Assembly (NCBI RefSeq): GCF_015624425.1
Contig: NZ_CP049919.1
Coordinates: forward strand, 2,356,001 to 2,420,000
Direction of reading: 5' to 3'
DNA length: 64,000 bases
Origin: Roseateles sp. DAIF2
GTDB taxonomy: Bacteria > Pseudomonadota > Gammaproteobacteria > Burkholderiales > Burkholderiaceae_C
Shown: in pieces, positions 19,177 to 28,381 of the stretch
Layout: every line of letters begins with the position of its first letter
Numbering within the stretch: the first letter of the stretch is position 1
The notes under the pieces: model-generated
The model's input: only the letters and a program-made list of their open reading frames with translations
Told to the model about the DNA's origin: nothing
Databases searched by the model: none
Position numbers and translations under genes: made by a program

Positions 19177-19402
19177 GCGTTGCTCCTATGTGATGGCGTG
19201 CATTGTGGCCAAGTTGGGCACAATTTGGGATGAAACACGGGCGCTAAGCGCCGTCTTGCGGCAGCATCGCTACGTCGGCCGCCTCTTTGGGGTAGGGCGG
19301 CCCGGGCCTCGGGGCTGGTAAATCGGGTATCGAAAGGTTTCCAGCGTCCGCCAAAGGCCCTGGTTTCGCGTTCAATACGCACCCCGACAGGAGTCTTGAG
19401 TC

Positions 19403-19885
19403 ATGAAGAAACACCTAGTTCTAGCCACGGGCCTGGCGCTTTGCGCCCTGGCCGCGCAAGCCACCGACGTAGGCGTTTCCGTCAGCGTGGGGCAACCCGG
19501 CTTCTATGGCCGCATCGATATCGGCAATATGCCGCGCCCGCAGCTGATCTACGCGGAGCCGGTCTACATCCAGCGCCAGCCGCGGGTGGTGTACGAGCCG
19601 ATCTATCTGCGCGTGCCGCCCGGCCACGAGAAACACTGGGGCAAGCATTGCGGGCGCTACAACGCCTGCGGCCGCCCGGTCTACTTCGTGCGCGACAACT
19701 GGTACCGCGATGTCTATGTGCCGCAGTACCGCCGTGACCATGGCGACCGCCGCGACTGGGACGAGCGTCGCGACGGCCGGCGCGGTGACGACGACCGTGA
19801 CCACCGCGGCCATGGCAAGGGTCACGGCAAGGGCCATGACCGCGATCACGACCGCGGCAACCGGCACGGCCACCGCCACGACTGA
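19403..19885 (+). CDS. Secreted basic, His/Asp-rich protein of unknown function (160 aa)
   Basis: A signal peptide is clear: KKHLVLATGLALCALAAQA, with probable cleavage near residue 20. The mature N-terminal part has GQPGFYGRIDIGNMPRPQ and EPVYIQRQPRVVYEPIYL, which occurs in small periplasmic proteins of Burkholderiales with no known role. There are two cysteines near residue 95 (HCGRYNACG). The C-terminal 45 residues are low complexity, built from Arg, Asp, His and Gly (GHGKGHGKGHDRDHDRG), and could bind metal ions or polyanions. An AGGAG site precedes the start. It converges with the pyrimidine operon, with six bases between the stops. Confidence 0.75.
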   Translation: MKKHLVLATGLALCALAAQATDVGVSVSVGQPGFYGRIDIGNMPRPQLIYAEPVYIQRQPRVVYEPIYLRVPPGHEKHWGKHCGRYNACGRPVYFVRDNWYRDVYVPQYRRDHGDRRDWDERRDGRRGDDDRDHRGHGKGHGKGHDRDHDRGNRHGHRHD

Positions 19886-19891
19886 CGCCGG

Positions 19892-21151
19892 CTAGGCCAG
19901 GCCGGCTCGTTCCAGCATTGCGTGCAGCAGCACATTGCAGCCCGCGGTGATGTGCTCGGGCTTGGCATCCTCGATCTCGTTGTGGCTGATGCCGTCCTTG
20001 CAGGGGATGAAGATCATCCCGGCCGGCGCCAGCCGGGCCATGTAGACGGCGTCGTGGCCGGCGCCCGAGACGGCCGGCATGTTCGAGTAGCCCAGCGCCT
20101 CGGCCGACTTGGCGACGGCCGCCACGCAGTCCGGGTGGAAGGGCTGGGCCGGATAGGCGCTGACCGGCTGGATCTCGATGGCCAGGCCGGTCTGCTCCGA
20201 CAGCCTGGCCGCGACGCCGCGGATGTCGGCGTCCATCGCGTCGCACAGCGCGTCGCTGGCATTGCGCAGGTCGATGCTGAACTTGACCCGGCCCGGGATC
20301 ACGTTGCGGCTGTTCGGGTGTACCTGCACCATGCCCACCGTGCCGCGACCATGCGGCGGGTGGCGGTGCGCACAGGCGACCACTTCCTGCATCAGCGTGC
20401 TCGCGACCTGCAGCGCGTCCTTGCGCAGCGCCATCGGCGTCGGGCCGGCATGGGCCTCCATGCCGGTGACGGTGCAGTCGTACCAGCGGATGCCCAGCAC
20501 GCCGGTCACCACGCCGATGGTTTTGTCATGGTCCTCCAGCACCGGACCCTGCTCGATATGGGTCTCGAAATAGCTGCCGATCGGGTGCTCGCCCGGTTCC
20601 TCGGGGCCGATGTAGCCGATGCGCTCCAGCTCCTCCCGTACCGACTTGCCCTCGGTGTCTTTCGCCGCATAGGCATGCTCCAGGGTGAAGGCCTTGGCGA
20701 ACACGCCCGAGCCCATCATCACCGGCACGAAGCGCGAGCCTTCCTCGTTGGTCCAGAAAGCCACCTCGATCGGCGCCTCGGTCTCGATGCCGTGGTCGTT
20801 GAGCGTGCGCACCACCTCCAGCCCGGCCAGCACGCCGTAGTTGCCGTCGAACTTACCGCCGGTCGGCTGGGTGTCGATATGGCTGCCGGTCATCACCGGG
20901 GGGAGGGCGTTGTTGCGGCCGGGGCGGCGCATGAAGGCATTGCCGATCTTGTCCACCGTGACCGTCAGGCCGGCCTCGCGCGCCCAGCGCGTGACGAGGT
21001 CGCGGCCCTGCTGGTCCAGGCTGGTCAGGGCCAGGCGGCAGACGCCGCCCTTCTCGGTGGCGCCGATCTGCGCCAGCTCCATCAGCGAGGCCCACAGGCG
21101 CCCGCCATTGACGCGCAGCTTGTCGATCTCGGACTTGGTCTTCATGTCCAT
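19892..21151 (-). CDS. Beta-ureidopropionase-type M20 amidohydrolase (419 aa)
   Basis: Metal-dependent N-carbamoyl amino acid hydrolase. In this operon it probably converts N-carbamoyl-beta-alanine to beta-alanine, the last step of reductive pyrimidine breakdown. Dimetal ligands of the allantoate amidohydrolase/HyuC family are visible: GSHIDTQPTGGKFDGNYGV, FWTNEEGSRF, FETHIEQGPVLE, and the late AGHDAVYM, then KDGISHNE. The dimerisation domain contains GMEAHAGPTPM. It follows the dihydropyrimidinase gene by 13 bases. A use in hydantoin or allantoate breakdown cannot be excluded, but the preTA neighbours favour pyrimidines. Confidence 0.9.
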   Translation of the reverse strand: MDMKTKSEIDKLRVNGGRLWASLMELAQIGATEKGGVCRLALTSLDQQGRDLVTRWAREAGLTVTVDKIGNAFMRRPGRNNALPPVMTGSHIDTQPTGGKFDGNYGVLAGLEVVRTLNDHGIETEAPIEVAFWTNEEGSRFVPVMMGSGVFAKAFTLEHAYAAKDTEGKSVREELERIGYIGPEEPGEHPIGSYFETHIEQGPVLEDHDKTIGVVTGVLGIRWYDCTVTGMEAHAGPTPMALRKDALQVASTLMQEVVACAHRHPPHGRGTVGMVQVHPNSRNVIPGRVKFSIDLRNASDALCDAMDADIRGVAARLSEQTGLAIEIQPVSAYPAQPFHPDCVAAVAKSAEALGYSNMPAVSGAGHDAVYMARLAPAGMIFIPCKDGISHNEIEDAKPEHITAGCNVLLHAMLERAGLA

Positions 21152-21164
21152 GATGTACTGCTCC

Positions 21165-22634
<1,470 letters not shown>

Positions 22635-24086
22635 CTAGCGCTGCTTGGGCGCGGTCAGGTAGTAGTACAGGCCGGCCACGGCCAGGCTGAAGAACCAGCC
22701 GAAGTCGTACAGGTTCAGCAGCAGCGGCGGCACGCCTTCCTTCGCGATCACGCCGGACACCGCCAGATAGCCCGGCAGGCAGGGCAGCACGCCCAGCGCG
22801 AAGGCGATCACGGCCTGCAGGTTCCAGCCGCCGCTGTACTCGTAGGCGCCGCCGCGGCGGTACAGATCGTCCAGCTTCAGCTCGGTCTTGCGCACCAGGT
22901 AGTAGTCGACCAGCAGGATGCCGGCGATCGCGCCCAGCAGAGTGCCGTAGCCACCGAGCCAGGTGAACAGATAGGCGCCCGAGGTGGCGAGCAGCTTCCA
23001 GGGCATGAAGAGCAGGCCCAGCAGCGCGGCGATGAGGCCGCCCGTGCGGAAACTGATCTTGCTGGGCGCGCATTGGCTGAAGTCGTAGGAGGGCGAGACC
23101 AGGTTGGCCGCGACATTGGTGGTCAGATTGGCCAGCAGGATCACCAGCAGGCCCAGGCCGGCGGCGACCGGGCCCATCTGGGTCAGCAGGCCATCGGGAA
23201 ACAGTTGCGCCTTGCCATAGAGGATCGCCGAGGCCGAGAAACCGATGATGCCCACCATCGAGAACAGCGCCATCGGGATCGGCAGGCCGATGGCCTGGCC
23301 CAGCACCTGGTCCTTCTGGCTCTTGGCGAAGCGGGTGAAGTCGGGGATGTTCAGCGCCAGCGTGGCCCAGAAGCCGACCAGGCCGGTCAGCGCGGCCCAG
23401 GTCTTGGGCCCGCCTTCGACCACCTTGGCCGGCAGGTTGAACAGCTGGCCGGCCGGCACCTGGATCATCAGCACGACGACCAGCAGCAGCGAGGCCGCGA
23501 TCATCAGCGGCGCGGCGATCACCTCCAGCAGCCGGATCGACTCCAGCCCGCGCCAGATGAACCAGATGTGCAGGGCCCAGAAGGCCAGGAAGCACAGGAA
23601 CTGCGACTGGCTGATGGTCTCGCCCTCGGCCGGGCCGGCCAGGCTCATGCCCAGCACGTTGAGGAAACCATGCAGGGCCAGCGCGCCGAAATAGCAGTTG
23701 ATCGAGAACCAGCCGCAGGCGACCAGGCCGCGCAGCACCGCCGGCAGGTTGGCGCCCTTGACGCCGAAGGAGGCGCGCGCCAGCACCGGGAAGGGAATGC
23801 CATGCTTGGGGCCGACCTTGCCGATCAAGAGCATCGGCGCCAGCACGATCACATTGGCCAGGAACACCAGCCAGACCGCCATCTGCCAGGAGAAGCCCTG
23901 GTCCAGCATCGAGCTGGCCATGGTGTAGGTCGGCACGCAGACCACCATGCCCACCCACAGCGCCGCGTAGTCCTTCCAGCTCCAGTGGCGTTGGGCGGCG
24001 GTGGTGGGCAGCAGGTCCGCGTTGGCCAGCGGGTTGTGAGGGGCGGCGGGCTGGGCACCGGGCTTGGCGCTCGCGCTGAGGCTCAT
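22635..24086 (-). CDS. NCS1 nucleobase permease (483 aa)
   Basis: Inner-membrane importer of the nucleobase:cation symporter-1 family, here probably for uracil/thymine. I chose ATG 24086 (MSLSASAKP); the longer frame would add 15 charged residues. Family signatures are WSWKDYAALWVGMVVCVPTY near residue 35, PVLARASFGVKGANLPA, GLVACGWFSINCYFGALAL, and LANLTTNVAANLVSPSYDFS. About twelve hydrophobic segments are present. It lies between preA and dihydropyrimidinase, so uptake and breakdown are co-transcribed. Confidence 0.93.
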   Translation of the reverse strand: MSLSASAKPGAQPAAPHNPLANADLLPTTAAQRHWSWKDYAALWVGMVVCVPTYTMASSMLDQGFSWQMAVWLVFLANVIVLAPMLLIGKVGPKHGIPFPVLARASFGVKGANLPAVLRGLVACGWFSINCYFGALALHGFLNVLGMSLAGPAEGETISQSQFLCFLAFWALHIWFIWRGLESIRLLEVIAAPLMIAASLLLVVVLMIQVPAGQLFNLPAKVVEGGPKTWAALTGLVGFWATLALNIPDFTRFAKSQKDQVLGQAIGLPIPMALFSMVGIIGFSASAILYGKAQLFPDGLLTQMGPVAAGLGLLVILLANLTTNVAANLVSPSYDFSQCAPSKISFRTGGLIAALLGLLFMPWKLLATSGAYLFTWLGGYGTLLGAIAGILLVDYYLVRKTELKLDDLYRRGGAYEYSGGWNLQAVIAFALGVLPCLPGYLAVSGVIAKEGVPPLLLNLYDFGWFFSLAVAGLYYYLTAPKQR

Positions 24087-24202
24087 TCGGCTTCTCCTTG
24101 AGTTGAGGTCATCCGGATCGGGGTCATCCAATCAACAACAGGAAACGAGCAATCTTTGTGCCGGTGAGCGGGCCCCGCCATGCGGGAAACCCGGCCGCGG
24201 GT

Positions 24203-25510
24203 TCAGGCGCCGGCCACCCGCATCGGGTTGTTGGCATGGGTGGTCCAGTTGGCGTATTCGCCGCTGACCGGCCGCCCGGTGCGCAGGTCGATCTCGCCGG
24301 GCATCACGCGCCGCATCGTGATCGTGTCCGGCACCGGGCAGATCGAGACGCAGAGATTGCAGCCCACGCATTCGGCCTCGTTGACCTCGAAATGGCGTTT
24401 GCCATCCTTGCTTGCGAGGATGGCCTGGTGCGAGGTGTCCTCGCAGACGATGTGGCAGCGCCCGCACTGGATGCAGCTGTCCTGGTGGATGACCGCCTTC
24501 TCCACATAGTTCAGGTTCAGCTGGTTCCAGTTCTTCACCGTCGGCACCGCCAGGCCGCGCATCGCGTCGATGCTGGCGTAGCCCTTCTCGTCCATGTAGT
24601 TGGCGAGGCCGCTGCACATCTCCTGCACGATCTTGAAGCCGTAGACCATGGCCGCGGTGCAGACCTGCACCGTGCCGCAGCCCAGCGCGATGTACTCGGC
24701 CGCATCGCGCCAGGTCGTGATGCCGCCGATGCCGGAGATCGGCAGCCCCGCGGTCTCGGCGTCGCGCGCGATCTCGGCCACCATGTTCTGTGCGATCGGC
24801 TTCACCGCCGGGCCGCAGTAGCCGCCATGCGAGCCCCAGCCGTCGGTGCTGGGGTGCATCACCATGCGGTCCAGGTCCACGCCCATCACCGAGTTGATGG
24901 TGTTGATCAGCGAGACCGCGTCCGCGCCGCCGGCCTTGGCCGCGCGCGCCGGCTGCCGCACATCGGTGATGTTGGGCGTCAGCTTCACGATCACCGGCAG
25001 CCTCGAGTACTGTTTGCACCAGGCCGTCACCATCTGGATGTACTCGGGTACCTGGCCCACCGCCGAGCCCATGCCGCGCTCGCTCATGCCATGCGGGCAG
25101 CCGAAGTTCAGCTCGACGGCGTCGGCCCCGGTGTCCTCGACCTGGGGCAGGATGTGCTTCCAGCTGGCCTCGGTGCAGGGCACCATCAGCGAAACCACCA
25201 TCGCGCGGTCCGGCCAGGCGCGCTTGACGCGGGCGATCTCCTCCAGATTGGTGCTCAGCGGCCGGTCGGTGATCAGCTCGATGTTGTTCAGACCGATCAC
25301 GCGCCGGTCCTGGCTCATCAGGGTGCTGTAGCGTGGGCCTGACACATTGACGACCGGCGGGTCCTCGCCCAGGGTCTTCCAGACCACGCCGCCCCAGCCC
25401 GCCTCGAAGGCGCGCACGACATTGATCTCCTTGTCGGTCGGCGGCGCGGAGGCCAGCCAGAAGGGGTTCGGGCTCTTGATGCCGAGGAAGTTGCTGCTGA
25501 TGTCGGCCAT
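24203..25510 (-). CDS. preA: Dihydropyrimidine dehydrogenase (NAD+), catalytic subunit PreA (435 aa)
   Basis: Reduces uracil and thymine with NADH together with PreT. The N-terminal 300 residues are a dihydroorotate-dehydrogenase-like FMN barrel (SNFLGIKSPNPFWLASAPPT, ELNFGCPHGMSERGMGSAVG, IGGITTWRDAAEYIALGCG). The C-terminus carries two 4Fe-4S motifs, CIQCGRCHIVC and CVGCNLCVSICP. The catalytic Cys of the family lies in the GCPHG region. It begins three bases after the preT stop. Its 3' end overlaps a small hairpin (AACCCG-GCCG-CGGGTT) before the 116-base gap to the permease. Confidence 0.96.
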   Translation of the reverse strand: MADISSNFLGIKSPNPFWLASAPPTDKEINVVRAFEAGWGGVVWKTLGEDPPVVNVSGPRYSTLMSQDRRVIGLNNIELITDRPLSTNLEEIARVKRAWPDRAMVVSLMVPCTEASWKHILPQVEDTGADAVELNFGCPHGMSERGMGSAVGQVPEYIQMVTAWCKQYSRLPVIVKLTPNITDVRQPARAAKAGGADAVSLINTINSVMGVDLDRMVMHPSTDGWGSHGGYCGPAVKPIAQNMVAEIARDAETAGLPISGIGGITTWRDAAEYIALGCGTVQVCTAAMVYGFKIVQEMCSGLANYMDEKGYASIDAMRGLAVPTVKNWNQLNLNYVEKAVIHQDSCIQCGRCHIVCEDTSHQAILASKDGKRHFEVNEAECVGCNLCVSICPVPDTITMRRVMPGEIDLRTGRPVSGEYANWTTHANNPMRVAGA

Positions 25511-25513
25511 GGC

Positions 25514-26857
25514 TCAGCTCCTGCTCAGGAAGGCATCGATGGAAATGGCGGCCTGCTTGCCATGCTCGACGGCCTCGACCGTCAGGTCACGCCCGCCGAA
25601 GCGACAGTCGCCGCCGGCCCAGACCTTGGCATGGCTGCTGCGGCCCGCGGCATCGGTGGCGATGCGGCCGTTCTTCAGCTCGATCTCCGGCACCTCCCGC
25701 GCGACGAAGCTCTGGCCGATCGCCTTTAGCACCAGGTCGGCTTCGATCACGAAGCGCTCGCCGGTCTCGACCAGCCGGCCGTCCTGCTCGGCGGTGACGG
25801 CGAACTCGACACCGGTGACCCGGCCGCCCTCGGCCAGGATCTGCCTGGGCGCGGCCCAGGTGCGCAGGGTCACGCCATTCCTTTGCGCCCAGTCCTGCTC
25901 GTAGGGCGAGGCGGAGAGGGCCTCGACGCCGCGGCGATACACCATCGTGACCTCGCGCGCCCCGAGCTTGCGGCTCTGCACCGCGGCATCCACCGCGGTC
26001 ATGCCGCCGCCGATCACGACGACCCGGCGCCCCACCGGCACCGCGGCCGGATCGGACTGGCGCAGCTCGGCGATGAAGTCCACCGCCGCGCGTACGCCCT
26101 CGCATGGCGGCTCCGCGATGCCCAGCGCATTGACGCCGGCCAGGCCCAGGCCCAGGAACACCGCATCAAACTCGGCCGTCAGCTGCGCCAGCGTGATGTC
26201 GCGGCCCAGGCGCAGGCCGGTGCGCGGCGTGATGCCGCCGATGGCCAGCAGCCAGTCGACCTCGCGCTGCGCGAAGCCGCCGGTGGTCTTGTAGCTGGCC
26301 AGGCCGTACTCGTTCAGGCCGCCGAGCTTGTCGCGCGCCTCGATGAGGGTCACCTCATGCCCGCGTCGCGCCAGCCCGTGCGCCGCGGCCAGCCCGGCCG
26401 GGCCGGCGCCGACCACGGCGACCTTCTTGCCGCTCGGCGCGGCGCGGGTGAACAGGGGCTTGGCCTCGGGTTTGGCGGAGAAAAAAGCGTCGGTCGCGTA
26501 GCGCTGCAACAGGCCGATCTCGACCGGCTTGCTCTCGTTGGTGCTCCGCACGCAGCCCTGCTCGCACAGCACCTCGGTCGGGCAGACCCGCGCGCAGATG
26601 CCGCCCAGCGGATTCGCCTCCAGGATGGCCTGGGCCGCGCCGCGGAGGTTGTCCTGCGCGATGCGCTGGATGAAGCTCGGGATGTCGATGCCGGTGGGGC
26701 AGGCCGTCTGGCAGGGGGCATCGAAGCAGTAGTAGCAGCGCTCGGCCTCGATCAGGGCCTGGGTGCGGTTCAGCGGCGGATGGGCGTCGCCGAAGTTGAG
26801 CGCGTAATCCGCGGCCGAGAGGCGGCCGGCGGCAATGCCTGGCGTGTTGGTGTCCAT
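25514..26857 (-). CDS. preT: Dihydropyrimidine dehydrogenase (NAD+), electron-transfer subunit PreT (447 aa)
   Basis: Passes electrons from NADH to PreA. ATG 26857 (MDTNTPGIAAG) is preferred; an upstream in-frame ATG at 26920 would lie inside the operator region. The N-terminal domain has the cysteine blocks CYYCFDAPCQTACPTGIDIP and CARVCPTEVLCEQGCVR for 4Fe-4S clusters. FAD- and NAD-binding motifs follow: VAVVGAGPAGLAAAHGLA and VVVIGGGMTAVDAA. The end has AGGDCRFGGRDLTVEAVEHG. It is the first gene of the pyrimidine operon, transcribed away from a TetR-type regulator. Confidence 0.95.
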   Translation of the reverse strand: MDTNTPGIAAGRLSAADYALNFGDAHPPLNRTQALIEAERCYYCFDAPCQTACPTGIDIPSFIQRIAQDNLRGAAQAILEANPLGGICARVCPTEVLCEQGCVRSTNESKPVEIGLLQRYATDAFFSAKPEAKPLFTRAAPSGKKVAVVGAGPAGLAAAHGLARRGHEVTLIEARDKLGGLNEYGLASYKTTGGFAQREVDWLLAIGGITPRTGLRLGRDITLAQLTAEFDAVFLGLGLAGVNALGIAEPPCEGVRAAVDFIAELRQSDPAAVPVGRRVVVIGGGMTAVDAAVQSRKLGAREVTMVYRRGVEALSASPYEQDWAQRNGVTLRTWAAPRQILAEGGRVTGVEFAVTAEQDGRLVETGERFVIEADLVLKAIGQSFVAREVPEIELKNGRIATDAAGRSSHAKVWAGGDCRFGGRDLTVEAVEHGKQAAISIDAFLSRS

Positions 26858-26897
26858 CAAGGGCTCCGGTTCGCTGGGTATGCGGTGCTGTGAATAA

Positions 26898-26913
26898 TTT
26901 ACGCATTGGTAAA
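26898..26913. promoter_or_regulatory. Candidate operator 1 of the pyrimidine operon
   Basis: A 16-bp pseudo-palindrome, TTTACGCATTGGTAAA, lying 41 bases upstream of preT in the preT/TetR intergenic region. It has the layout TTTACS-N4-GGTAAA. The E. coli RutR site (TTGACC-A-N2-T-GGTCAA) has the same 6-4-6 spacing. Its centre lies 18 bases from that of operator 2. Confidence 0.6.
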
Positions 26914-26915
26914 AA

Positions 26916-26931
26916 ATCACCAGTCGGTAAA
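26916..26931. promoter_or_regulatory. Candidate operator 2 of the pyrimidine operon
   Basis: A 16-bp pseudo-palindrome, ATCACCAGTCGGTAAA, two bases from operator 1. It shares the right half GGTAAA and the ACC/GGT core. The 18-base centre-to-centre distance would put two dimers on nearly the same DNA face. It is the stronger match to the RutR-like ACC-N4-GGT core. Confidence 0.6.
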
Positions 26932-27000
26932 TTCCCTCGGTTCAAGTTTGCGCGCCTGTGCTGAGATCGGGACTCAGAAGCGGCTCGAGATAATCCCGCC

Positions 27001-27675
27001 ATGTCCGAACCGAGTGAATCCCTCGCACGCCGCACCAGGGCGGCGCCTTCCGCCCCGGCCGCGCCCCAACCGCGTGCGGCGCGGCTGAAGAAGGAGTCCG
27101 CCATCTGCGCCGAAGCGGAACGCCAGTTTGCGCAGTACGGCTTCGAGGGCGCATCGCTGGAGAACATCGCCGCGGCGGTCGGCATCAGCCGGCACAACCT
27201 GCTGTACTACTACCCCAGCAAGGAGGCGCTGTACCGCACCGTGCTGGAGGAGGTGCTGGCCGAGTGGCTGGCGCGCATGGCCGGCATCGTCTCGGGCACC
27301 GACCCCGAGGCCGCGATGCGTGAGTACATCGCCGCCAAGCTGCGCTTCTCGCGCGAGCGGCCGGCCGGCTCGCAGGTGTTCGCGCGCGAGGTGATGGCCG
27401 GCGCGCCGCGCTTTCGCGACGCGATCGAGGCCCTGGTGCTGCCGGCGCTGAATGCCGACGTCAAGACCTTCGAGCGCTGGGCGCGCGAGAAGCGCATCGC
27501 CCGGCTGGACTTCCGCCACCTGATGTTCAGCCTCTGGGCCAGCACCCAGGCCTATGCCGACCTGGGCCCGCAGTTCGCGATCCTGCTGGGCAAGCCGGCG
27601 CTGGAGGAGGGCGACTTCGAGGCGGCGCGCGAGTCGATCACGCACCAGGTGCTGGCGGCGCTGCGGCCGACCTGA
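27001..27675 (+). CDS. TetR-family regulator, RutR-like (224 aa)
   Basis: Probable regulator of the divergent pyrimidine operon. A 25-residue basic/Ala-Pro tail precedes the HTH domain (residues about 30-80), with FAQYGFEGASLENIAAAVGI then SRHNLLYYYPSKEALY. The C-terminal domain has SRERPAGSQVFAREVMAGAP and FSLWASTQAYADLGPQ, as in RutR-like regulators that sense pyrimidines. It lies 143 bases from preT, with two operator-like sites between them, so autoregulation is plausible. The ligand is inferred from context. Confidence 0.88.
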   Translation: MSEPSESLARRTRAAPSAPAAPQPRAARLKKESAICAEAERQFAQYGFEGASLENIAAAVGISRHNLLYYYPSKEALYRTVLEEVLAEWLARMAGIVSGTDPEAAMREYIAAKLRFSRERPAGSQVFAREVMAGAPRFRDAIEALVLPALNADVKTFERWAREKRIARLDFRHLMFSLWASTQAYADLGPQFAILLGKPALEEGDFEAARESITHQVLAALRPT

Positions 27676-27692
27676 GCTGCCTCTCGGGGCCG

Positions 27693-27720
27693 GCTGTACC
27701 GCTGCCGCGAGCGGTACAGC
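27693..27720. promoter_or_regulatory. Perfect 11-bp inverted repeat upstream of the LysE/MocR pair
   Basis: GCTGTACCGCT, six bases, AGCGGTACAGC: a flawless palindrome 64 bases before the LysE-type start and 18 bases after the TetR stop. No T-tract follows, so it is more likely an operator, perhaps for the neighbouring MocR-type regulator, than a terminator. Confidence 0.55.
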
Positions 27721-27784
27721 GTCACGCACGGCCGCCCCGGCTGTGGCTGGCCGGCGCTGCCGCGGCGGCCTACGCTTGATGCCC

Positions 27785-28369
27785 ATGAACGAGCTGCTGC
27801 CCCTGATGAGCTACTGCCTGCTGATGTCCAGCACGCCGGGGCCGAACAATGTGATGCTGACCAGCCTGGGGGCGAACTTCGGCTACCGCGCCGCGCTGGC
27901 GCCGATCCTGGGCATCAATGCCGGCGTGTTCGCCCAGACCTTCCTGGCCTGCCTGGGGCTGGCCAGCCTGTTCCAGGCCTATCCGCTGGCGCATCAGCTG
28001 CTGCGCATCGCCGGCGTCACCTACCTGCTGCTGCTGGCCTGGCAGCTGTCCGGCAGCCGCAGCGCCGATGGCGCACCGGCGCGGCGCCTGAGTTTCTGGC
28101 AGGCGCTGGCCTTCCAGGCGGTGAATCCGAAGAGCTGGATCAAGGCGATCACCCTGGCCTCGGTCTTCATGCCGGTCGGCATGGCGCCACTGCAGGGTGC
28201 GCTGCTGGTGGGCCTGGTCGGCTGGGTGATCGGCTTTCCCTGCAACTCGATGTGGGCGCTGTTCGGCGTCGCGATCCGCGGCTTTCTGAGCAATGCGCGG
28301 CGCCGCCGCATCTTCAACGGGCTGATGGCCGCGACCCTGGCGCTGCTGGCGCTGTCGCTGCTGCGGTAG
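27785..28369 (+). CDS. LysE-family exporter (194 aa)
   Basis: Inner-membrane amino acid or metabolite exporter. The signature STPGPNNVMLTSLGANFGYR near residue 16 is diagnostic of the LysE/RhtB family. FQAVNPKSWIKAITLASVFM fits the second half. There are about six hydrophobic segments. Start: ATG 27785 (MNELLPL) or ATG 27779, two residues longer; neither has a strong ribosome site. The MocR-type gene follows after 12 bases. MocR regulators next to LysE exporters commonly control them. Confidence 0.88.
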   Translation: MNELLPLMSYCLLMSSTPGPNNVMLTSLGANFGYRAALAPILGINAGVFAQTFLACLGLASLFQAYPLAHQLLRIAGVTYLLLLAWQLSGSRSADGAPARRLSFWQALAFQAVNPKSWIKAITLASVFMPVGMAPLQGALLVGLVGWVIGFPCNSMWALFGVAIRGFLSNARRRRIFNGLMAATLALLALSLLR

Positions 28370-28381
28370 GCTCGGGGCCTG

